Shown: in pieces, positions 7,541 through 11,726 of the stretch
How positions within the stretch are numbered: position 1 is the first letter of the stretch
Layout: each line of letters begins with the position of its first letter
DNA from: an uncultured Bacilli bacterium
Lineage (GTDB): Bacteria; Bacillota_I; Bacilli_A; RF39; UBA660
Reading direction: 5' to 3'
DNA length: 11,726 nt
Assembly (NCBI GenBank): GCA_910584255.1
Contig: CAJTXV010000042.1
Coordinates: 1-11,726 of the forward strand
Translations under genes and position numbers: made by a program
Notes under the pieces: model-generated
Told to the model about the DNA's origin: nothing
Seen by the model: the letters and a program-made list of their open reading frames with translations, nothing else
The model's database searches: none

Positions 7541-7714
7541 CTAATTCCATCCTGCACCGTGCTCACAATTATTGTTAGAATGACTACCTGCCTGACAAGA
7601 ATTTGATTCACTTGCTCCATTCACACAAGTATTATTATTGCTCCATCCACCATTACAAGAATTTCCTCCTCTTGGTTGATTCCCTATTTCTATTATTTTA
7701 GGTATAAAGTTCAT
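7541..7714 (-). CDS. RiPP precursor peptide 5 (four perfect 10-residue repeats)
   Basis: A 57-residue precursor. The leader has I-P-K-I-I-E-I at 4-10, then a Gly-Gly at 16-17 just before the core. Cysteines fall at exactly 20, 30, 40 and 50. Residues 18-57 are four decapeptides of the form N-x-C-x-x-G-x4: the first is NSCNGGWSNN, and the others centre on N-T-C-V-N-G, N-S-C-Q-A-G and N-N-C-E-H-G. The core is almost wholly Asn, Ser, Gly and Cys with two Trp, which suits a modified secreted peptide and not a folded enzyme. The binding site AAAGGAG lies just before the ATG. The gene stop is 25 bases ahead of precursor 6. A 14-bp hairpin stands just upstream of it. Confidence 0.88.
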   Translation of the reverse strand: MNFIPKIIEIGNQPRGGNSCNGGWSNNNTCVNGASESNSCQAGSHSNNNCEHGAGWN

Positions 7715-7731
7715 AAATTCTCCTTTCTACA

Positions 7732-7768
7732 TATATAGGTAATTGCAAACTTCACAATTACCTATATA
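7732..7768 (-). other. 14-bp hairpin in front of precursor 5
   Basis: Bases 7732-7745 (TATATAGGTAATTG) and 7755-7768 are perfect reverse complements with a 9-base loop. The stem ends about 17 bases before the precursor 5 start codon, just ahead of its ribosome binding site. There is no U-run, so it is not a normal terminator. It may protect the mRNA from decay, set the ratio of downstream to upstream peptides, or be a protein-binding dyad. Confidence 0.4.
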
Positions 7769-7815
7769 AAAGATAAACGATGTCGAATATTACCATATAT
7801 CAATATCAAAACCTA

Positions 7816-7840
7816 GAGATTACGCAGATACTTGCATCTC
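7816..7840 (-). other. Weak hairpin after precursor 4
   Basis: On the minus strand GAGAT pairs with ATCTC and, inside it, GCA pairs with TGC across a 3-base bulge, followed by TAGGTTTTG. It lies 20 bases past the precursor 4 stop. It could give partial termination in the 145-base gap before precursor 5, but the stem is short and interrupted and may be chance. Confidence 0.2.
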
Positions 7841-7859
7841 CTCTAATACCTAAGTAAGA

Positions 7860-7985
7860 TTACCACTTACTGCCTCCACTGTTGCACATGTTTCCTGAAC
7901 CACTACCTTCCAAACACATATTATTATCTTTGGCACAGGAAATAATCTCCTGAATTTTAGGTGCTACAAATTTCTCTTTCATCAT
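7860..7985 (-). CDS. RiPP precursor peptide 4 (two-Cys core)
   Basis: A 41-residue precursor. The leader has A-P-K-I-Q-E-I-I-S at 8-16, close to the leader of precursor 2, and the core has Cys24 and Cys34 ten residues apart, each as N-M-C-x-x-G (C-L-E-G and C-N-S-G). An additional Cys17 sits right after the leader motif; it lacks the N-x-C-x-x-G setting and is unique in the array. I use the first of two adjacent ATG codons (7985), preceded by AAAGGGG at nine bases. The frame extends to an ATG at 8021, giving 12 more residues, but with a poor binding site. A 73-residue frame over 7957-8178 overlaps this gene and precursor 3 and is a shadow. Confidence 0.82.
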   Translation of the reverse strand: MMKEKFVAPKIQEIISCAKDNNMCLEGSGSGNMCNSGGSKW

Positions 7986-8035
7986 AATATCTTGCCCCTT
8001 TCGTTCTACTAAATCCGACATCGCCATCAACAACT

Positions 8036-8212
8036 TTATTTATTTCCGTTTTTGCATGAATTTTTATTTGTTCCACTGCCATCCATGCACTGATTAGTAC
8101 TGCTACCCGACCCTGTATTACATGTATTCTTAGGACCAGTTCCTGCATTACATATATTACTTCTTGTTTCTCTTTCATTATTTACTTCCAAAATATTTGG
8201 CATTGTGTACAT
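8036..8212 (-). CDS. RiPP precursor peptide 3 (four-Cys core)
   Basis: A 58-residue precursor. The leader carries M-P-N-I-L-E-V at 4-10, the most divergent form of the shared motif, followed by a charged stretch (NNERETRS). The core has Cys at 21, 31, 42 and 53 in N-I-C-N-A-G, N-T-C-N-T-G, N-Q-C-M-D-G and N-S-C-K-N-G; the first three are followed by x-G. The ATG at 8212 has AGAGGTG in front; a second in-frame ATG at 8203 would trim three residues. The 140-base gap upstream (8213-8352) holds no gene. A weak promoter-like pair, TTGACT (8286-8291) and CAAAAT (8262-8267) on the minus strand with 18-base spacing, could give an internal transcript, but this is tentative. Confidence 0.87.
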   Translation of the reverse strand: MYTMPNILEVNNERETRSNICNAGTGPKNTCNTGSGSSTNQCMDGSGTNKNSCKNGNK

Positions 8213-8352
8213 ATTATCACCTCTTCAAATTTCTAAATCAACACAATTTACCTCTTAATAAATTTTGAACCAACTTTTTATGTACAGTCAAAATAATATA
8301 AGACATAGACACAAATTTTTCGCCACATATCAACAAATATATTTATTCCAAA

Positions 8353-8487
8353 TTATTCTCCTGTACCATTAGAACAAAAATTCAAATTTCCTGATCCCGT
8401 ATTACACTGATTTTTTCTTGGCTGAATACTAATAATTTCAATTATAATAGGCACTAAATACCCCTTACTTTTTTCTAACTTATACAT
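8353..8487 (-). CDS. RiPP precursor peptide 2 (two-Cys core)
   Basis: A 44-residue precursor with the longest leader of the set. The shared motif V-P-I-I-I-E-I-I-S is at 12-20, preceded by a basic stretch (MYKLEKSKG) and followed by a linker with P-R-K. Core Cys28 and Cys38 are ten residues apart, in N-Q-C-N-T-G-S-G and N-F-C-S-N-G-T-G. The ATG directly follows the stop of precursor 1 (TAAATG), and its binding site GGGAGG lies inside the end of that gene, so the two are translationally coupled and probably made in equal amounts. This suggests a two-peptide product, though that is inference. Confidence 0.87.
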   Translation of the reverse strand: MYKLEKSKGYLVPIIIEIISIQPRKNQCNTGSGNLNFCSNGTGE

Positions 8488-8595
8488 TTAATTTCCTCCC
8501 GCTCCATTATTGCAAATATTTTGCACACCCCAACCTTTAATACAAGTGTTATTGCTACTTGTGCTTACAATTTCCATAATTATTGGTTTACTCAC
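8488..8595 (-). CDS. RiPP precursor peptide 1 (GTG start, two-Cys core)
   Basis: A 35-residue precursor, the shortest of the six and easily missed because it starts with GTG. The binding site GGAGG lies nine bases upstream, inside the last codons of agrB, whose stop is four bases away, so translation is coupled to agrB. The leader has K-P-I-I-M-E-I-V-S at 3-11. Core Cys18 and Cys28 are ten residues apart in N-T-C-I-K-G-W-G and N-I-C-N-N-G-A-G. The match of leader motif, core motif and spacing to the neighbouring peptides is the main evidence that it is real. Confidence 0.82.
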   Translation of the reverse strand: MSKPIIMEIVSTSSNNTCIKGWGVQNICNNGAGGN

Positions 8596-8599
8596 AATA

Positions 8600-9178
8600 T
8601 CATTCCTCCACTTTATATTTATCCTTAGTTTTATTTTTTATCATTCCAGCTATCAATATTATTGCAACAAGTAGATACGCTATAATAACTGAACCCAAAT
8701 ACCTTCTCACAAAGCAAAACAGAAATAATAACAATATCAGAAATAATACCACCATAAGTCGCGTCATTTTTCTAAATTTTATTTTTTCGCTTTTATCCAA
8801 ACGGTGATTCTTATTATCTACTGGTGCCAGAAACCATATTATTACTGCTGCGAGAAGTCCCACAAGAACCCATATTCTGCTATTCCAGTTAAAATCATTT
8901 AACATCCAATAAACTAGTAAAAGTATAAAAAAGGAAATATAATTACATTTTTTACGGGTATCTGCATGGTATCCCCCTGCATATAATCTTAACGGTACAA
9001 ATACCACAAAGAAAAAGAAACCATTTACTCCAACTCTCATTAACCAGCCTAATACTAATGCTACGATACTAGATATACCATACACCATAATCTGATCTAA
9101 TCCATAATCAAGTATTTCAATATCACATTCTTCCAACAGTCCTTGATCTTCAATTATTTTTTTTATTTTCTTTTTCAT
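8600..9178 (-). CDS. agrB: AgrB-like peptidase for the autoinducer precursor
   Basis: A 192-residue integral membrane cysteine peptidase of the AgrB family, which cleaves AgrD at its C-terminal side and forms the thiolactone ring. The signature A-G-G-Y-H-A-D-T-R-K-K-C at 67-78 holds the catalytic pair His71 and Cys78, seven residues apart as in the family. A second family motif, A-P-V-D-N-K-N at 118-124, follows. Hydrophobic spans are near 33-46, 53-63, 81-93, 101-118, 138-156 and 160-180. The start at 9178 overlaps the end of agrD by 29 bases in another frame. Its end contains the binding site of the first precursor gene. Length is normal. It is also the only peptidase in the window, so a role in processing the RiPP precursors cannot be excluded, though none of them resembles AgrD. 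Confidence 0.93.
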   Translation of the reverse strand: MKKKIKKIIEDQGLLEECDIEILDYGLDQIMVYGISSIVALVLGWLMRVGVNGFFFFVVFVPLRLYAGGYHADTRKKCNYISFFILLLVYWMLNDFNWNSRIWVLVGLLAAVIIWFLAPVDNKNHRLDKSEKIKFRKMTRLMVVLFLILLLFLFCFVRRYLGSVIIAYLLVAIILIAGMIKNKTKDKYKVEE

Positions 9179-9329
9179 GAATATTTTTCTCTTTCAATTT
9201 ATATGCCGATTTAGGTAGTTGTGGTTGATATCCGATACAAGGACAAGAAACATTGACATCAATTTTTGTGACAAAGTTTGTAGCTCTTATTACTACAACA
9301 GCACACATTCTTAGAATATCATTCTTCAT
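9150..9329 (-). CDS. agrD: AgrD-like cyclic autoinducer precursor
   Basis: A 59-residue precursor of a cyclic peptide signal. It has the three AgrD parts: an amphipathic, hydrophobic N-terminus (MKNDILRMCAVVVIRATNF), a Cys-containing core around V-S-C-P-C-I-G-Y at 27-34, and a C-terminal recognition part with Q-P-Q-L-P-K-S at 35-41 that resembles the YQPKxPxS region of clostridial AgrD proteins, followed by a charged tail. The core has two candidate ring cysteines, 29 and 31; which one closes the thiolactone cannot be told. GGAG lies ten bases before the ATG. The gene ends inside agrB (29-base overlap), so the pair is tightly coupled. The processed signal should be sensed by the kinase encoded upstream. 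Confidence 0.85.
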   Translation of the reverse strand: MKNDILRMCAVVVIRATNFVTKIDVNVSCPCIGYQPQLPKSAYKLKEKNIHEKENKKNN

Positions 9330-9371
9330 ATTTATATCACTCCATTCTCCAAATTGAATTTAGATTATTTT

Positions 9372-9431
9372 ATCATATATTTTGCTCCTTTACCTAAATA
9401 TGTTGAAAAGTGTATTGTTTTTTGTAGAAAT
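9372..9431 (-). promoter_or_regulatory. Candidate LytTR-activated promoter for agrD and the peptide operon
   Basis: On the minus strand TATGAT (9372-9377) is a fair -10 about 45 bases ahead of agrD, but the expected -35 position (9395-9400) has no good hexamer. Such promoters usually need an activator. Just upstream are two similar boxes on the plus strand, TATGTTGAA at 9399-9407 and TTTGTAGAA at 9421-9429, 22 bp start to start. LytTR regulators bind 9-bp direct repeats with 12-13-bp spacers, so size, spacing and position fit, although the match to the published consensus is loose. The regulator at 10840-11565 is the expected binder. Confidence 0.4.
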
Positions 9432-9516
9432 ATGTGTTGTTCATTCCGACAATTCAAACTCTTTCATCTAGAATATTAAACTACTACATCGAGTAATAAA
9501 CGGATACACTAATCCT

Positions 9517-9552
9517 AGAAACAAAAATAGAGAAAGCACGCTGTGCTTTCTC
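9517..9552 (-). terminator. Rho-independent terminator after the sensor kinase gene
   Basis: A 10-bp perfect stem (GAGAAAGCAC, 9530-9539, pairing with 9543-9552) with a 3-base loop is followed in the minus direction by TATTTTTGTTT. It begins 15 bases past the kinase stop. It separates the two-component genes from the agrD-led operon, so the two are separate transcripts. Confidence 0.88.
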
Positions 9553-9566
9553 CGAATATATAATAA

Positions 9567-10838
9567 CTATAATACCCTGGACAAATATATCATTATATCT
9601 ACCGTAAAAATATTTTTTTCATATGTTATATCAATTAGTCCATTGTTTTTCTCTATAACCTCTATAACATTTTTTAACCCAATTCCATGTTTTCCTTTCT
9701 CTTGTTTAGTGCTTATTAAATACTTGCCTACAGTCCTTATTTCACCCTTATAACTATTTTTTATATTTATAAATAGTAACCCCGAATCCGTTCTAATATT
9801 AACTTCCAGTATCTTTTTATCACTTTCTTTTGCAGCCTCTATTGCATTTTCTAAGATGTTACCCAAAACTATATTCATATCAAAACTATGAATGTTTAAA
9901 CTATCTGGAATCTTGATATTCACATTTACACAATTTAATATATCTTTTGCCTTTCCAAGCATATAATTTAATAAGCTGTCTATCTCCTTGTTTCCAGATA
10001 AAACAAAACAATTTGTATTTTCAAGATAATTACTCATCTCTAATAAATAATTATTAATATCTTCTTCATGATTTTTTTGAGCTAACATCTTTAACTCTGC
10101 AATATGATGTTTCAAATCATGTTTAAGTCCATAAACCTTTTCTTCAGATTCTTTAATTACTTCTAATTGATTTCTATACATATCAACTTGTCTTACCAAT
10201 ATTTCCTCATCCATCTTTAGTTGATATGATTCTTGTATACAAAAATAGAAGTAAAAAATCAGCATATTTATTATCAAAATACCAAAACTTTCTATTTCAA
10301 TCAAAACTCTATTATTCAAATTACTTGATAACAGAAAAAACTCCATTATTATACTTATTACTGGGATAACAATTAATCCACTTATGTATGGCGAAAGTTT
10401 ATCTTTTTTCCCTTCTTCTAACATAATTCGTTCCACAACAATGCTGCAAATCAAAATTAATAAATCCGTCACAATCGAAAATGTTTGATCTGTAAACTTA
10501 TCCATGTATTTATATTCAAAAAACAAAAAACTCGCTATTATATCACAGACCATATTTACTATGTAAATTAAGGCACTTACTATTATTTTCTTTTTCGTCT
10601 TCCCTGAATATAATGATATTAATGCATATATACCTATTATGTTCACAAATATATTATAAGGAGGAGCGGCGAAAAGTAAAAATACTGCTGTCGTACTTAT
10701 ATAAAACACCCCAAATGCTATAAGAGTTTTTTTCTTATTTAATGATTCAATTTGAAAAAAAATGCCAATAAATCGCCTAATTATATATACTCTAAATAAA
10801 TTAGTTAACAATAATAAAAACAAATCATCTATACTCAT
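9567..10838 (-). CDS. agrC: AgrC-like sensor histidine kinase (GHKL type)
   Basis: A 423-residue membrane receptor kinase of the AgrC type that should bind the cyclic peptide outside the cell and phosphorylate the neighbouring LytTR regulator. The first ~200 residues hold about six transmembrane spans, the usual sensor module. A helical linker leads to the phospho-acceptor motif G-L-K-H-D-L-K-H-H with His240. The GHKL ATPase shows the N box (G-N-I-L-E-N-A-I-E-A, about 326-335) and a G box (H-G-I-G-L-K-N at 384-390). Length is typical. The ATG lies one base after the regulator stop, with AGGGGA inside the regulator's last codons, so the two are translationally coupled. A terminator follows it. 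Confidence 0.92.
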   Translation of the reverse strand: MSIDDLFLLLLTNLFRVYIIRRFIGIFFQIESLNKKKTLIAFGVFYISTTAVFLLFAAPPYNIFVNIIGIYALISLYSGKTKKKIIVSALIYIVNMVCDIIASFLFFEYKYMDKFTDQTFSIVTDLLILICSIVVERIMLEEGKKDKLSPYISGLIVIPVISIIMEFFLLSSNLNNRVLIEIESFGILIINMLIFYFYFCIQESYQLKMDEEILVRQVDMYRNQLEVIKESEEKVYGLKHDLKHHIAELKMLAQKNHEEDINNYLLEMSNYLENTNCFVLSGNKEIDSLLNYMLGKAKDILNCVNVNIKIPDSLNIHSFDMNIVLGNILENAIEAAKESDKKILEVNIRTDSGLLFINIKNSYKGEIRTVGKYLISTKQEKGKHGIGLKNVIEVIEKNNGLIDITYEKNIFTVDIMIYLSRVL

Positions 10839-10839
10839 G

Positions 10840-11565
10840 CTAATCCCCTAATAATAACTCTTTTTTAAGTTTTCTAATTTGATCTCTAACTCTTTTTCGA
10901 TAGCTTCTACTAATACTTAAAATATCTCTATTTACCATTGAAACTTGTTCATAAGTATATGTAATAACAAAGTTTTGATTAATAATATAAGATTTATGAA
11001 TTTTTAAAAAAAACTCCGGTAAATCTTTTAATATATCATCTAATTTCCCATAAAATTCCTCCACCCCCTCAGATAAAACAATTTCTATTTTTCTATTATT
11101 ACTTCTAAAGTATATTATATCCTCATACTTTTCTTTATAATAATAAGCACCTTTCTTATATTCAAAGCATAATTTTTTTTGATCAAAATAACGGTTAAAT
11201 GTCTTAACTACTTTTAATATCTTTTCCTCAGATAATGGTTTTACTATAAAATCTAATGGTTGCATTTCAAATAAATCCATTGCATAATTTTGTTTATGCG
11301 ATATAAAAACAATTGAAGTTTTCAAATCATTCAACTCATTCCTAATATAATTAGCAACCTGTATTCCACTAAGCTCATATAATTCAATATCCAGAAAAAT
11401 TAAATCTAGCCGCTCAATACTTTTTAGATATTCACATAGTTTTATTCCATCTTCCCATATTTCGATATTAATATTTGCATTTAATGTTTTGTCTATATTT
11501 AAAAGTATTCTTTCTAATTCCGAAGAAGTTACTCTTTCATCATCACATATCCCTATATGAATCAC
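10840..11565 (-). CDS. agrA: LytTR-family response regulator (AgrA-like)
   Basis: A 241-residue response regulator. The receiver domain (1-120) has the acidic pair D8-D9 in I-G-I-C-D-D-E, phospho-acceptor Asp59 (L-I-F-L-D-I-E) and Lys109 (F-I-V-K-P). The C-terminal part is a LytTR DNA-binding domain with F-L-K-I-H-K-S-Y-I-I-N. It should be phosphorylated by the kinase encoded next and activate the agrD-led operon. I prefer the GTG at 11565: GGAGG lies seven bases upstream and the protein then begins at the usual family position. The frame is open to an ATG at 11616 (17 more residues), whose binding site is weaker. Peptide-signalling regulators of this kind include AgrA, ComE and VirR; the agrBD neighbours favour AgrA. 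Confidence 0.93.
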   Translation of the reverse strand: MIHIGICDDERVTSSELERILLNIDKTLNANINIEIWEDGIKLCEYLKSIERLDLIFLDIELYELSGIQVANYIRNELNDLKTSIVFISHKQNYAMDLFEMQPLDFIVKPLSEEKILKVVKTFNRYFDQKKLCFEYKKGAYYYKEKYEDIIYFRSNNRKIEIVLSEGVEEFYGKLDDILKDLPEFFLKIHKSYIINQNFVITYTYEQVSMVNRDILSISRSYRKRVRDQIRKLKKELLLGD

Positions 11566-11642
11566 ATCATATCCTCCTACATTTTTTGTTTTATATTCTA
11601 CCGTTTTACTTACCATTTTTCAATCTCTCTTTTCGCATTAAT

Positions 11643-11671
11643 TCTATATATTACATAATAGATATTTTAAA
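11643..11671 (-). promoter_or_regulatory. Possible promoter of the two-component genes
   Basis: On the minus strand TTTAAA (11666-11671) and TATAGA (11643-11648) are 17 bases apart, each matching the housekeeping consensus at four of six positions. The pair sits between the right terminal repeat and the regulator gene and is the best candidate I can see, but it is weak in this AT-rich sequence. Transcription could instead come from outside, through the repeat. Confidence 0.25.
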
Positions 11672-11675
11672 TATT

Positions 11676-11726
11676 CTTGAGAGTTAAAAGTTTGTACCAC
11701 TAAGAAGCCAGTGAATCCCAGTAAAT
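11676..11726. repeat. Right 51-bp terminal inverted repeat
   Basis: The last 51 bases are the exact reverse complement of bases 1-51. The inner end lies 59 bases from the ATG and 110 bases from the preferred GTG start of the regulator, so promoter elements may lie at or beyond it. See the left copy for internal structure. Confidence 0.85.

Noticed and set aside
7321..7620. Longer version of precursor 6 starting at 7620
   Set aside because: The extra 35 residues overlap precursor 5 out of frame and lack a binding site, whereas the internal ATG at 7515 has GGAGGAG just upstream.
7957..8178. A 73-residue minus-strand open frame
   Set aside because: It overlaps precursors 3 and 4 in another frame. 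Those have ribosome binding sites, the shared leader motif and N-x-C-x-x-G cores; this frame has none of these.
7321..8595. CRISPR array or tandem DNA repeat in the small-gene region
   Set aside because: The repetition is at protein level only; DNA units differ in sequence and there is no constant repeat with unique spacers or Cas gene.
4902..8595. Lanthipeptide or SCIFF-type cluster
   Set aside because: There is no LanB, LanC or LanM enzyme, and the precursors lack the six-Cys-in-forty-five pattern; Cys here is in evenly spaced C-x-x-G units.
1..11726. Linear plasmid or phage with terminal repeats
   Set aside because: No replication, terminal-protein, polymerase, capsid or packaging gene is present; every gene fits the peptide cluster.

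Overview
The window is AT-rich (roughly 30% G+C by eye). Every convincing gene lies on the minus strand with strong AGGAGG-type ribosome binding sites. Clostridial agr-type signalling genes, SPASM radical SAM enzymes and a lipobox lipoprotein point to an anaerobic Firmicute of class Clostridia, possibly Lachnospiraceae-like. The species cannot be read from the sequence. Product names are my own readings of motifs; no database search was possible.

Layout, in the direction of transcription (right to left). (1) 11565-9567: a LytTR response regulator (AgrA-like) and a GHKL sensor kinase (AgrC-like), closed by a rho-independent terminator at 9530-9552. (2) 9329-8600: a new unit that opens with an AgrD-like autoinducer precursor overlapping agrB. 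(3) 8595-7321: six consecutive small genes for precursor peptides of 35-64 residues. All six share a leader motif P-x-I-x-E-[I/V] and, between them, 18 core repeats of N-x-C-x-x-G spaced 10-12 residues apart. (4) 7303-4902: a SPASM radical SAM enzyme, a stand-alone PqqD-like recognition protein and a second SPASM radical SAM enzyme. (5) 4646-385: two ABC half-exporters without peptidase domains and a lipoprotein, closed by a long palindromic terminator at 281-360.

Read as a whole, this is a complete gene cluster for a ribosomally made, radical-SAM-modified peptide family (RiPP) under agr-type quorum sensing. AgrD/AgrB would make a cyclic peptide signal, which the sensor kinase detects. The phosphorylated LytTR regulator would then activate the promoter ahead of agrD, so signal, precursors and modification enzymes rise together. 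The PqqD-like protein would present precursors through the shared leader motif, the radical SAM pair would modify the Cys-containing repeats, and the ABC pair would export the product. The lipoprotein may give self-protection. Of these steps, the gene identities and motifs are seen in the sequence; the regulatory loop, chemistry and immunity role are inferred.

The two ends of the window (1-51 and 11676-11726) are a perfect 51-bp inverted repeat, yet no transposase or recombinase lies between them. The segment may be an invertible or transposable cassette, or a contig that broke at a repeat.
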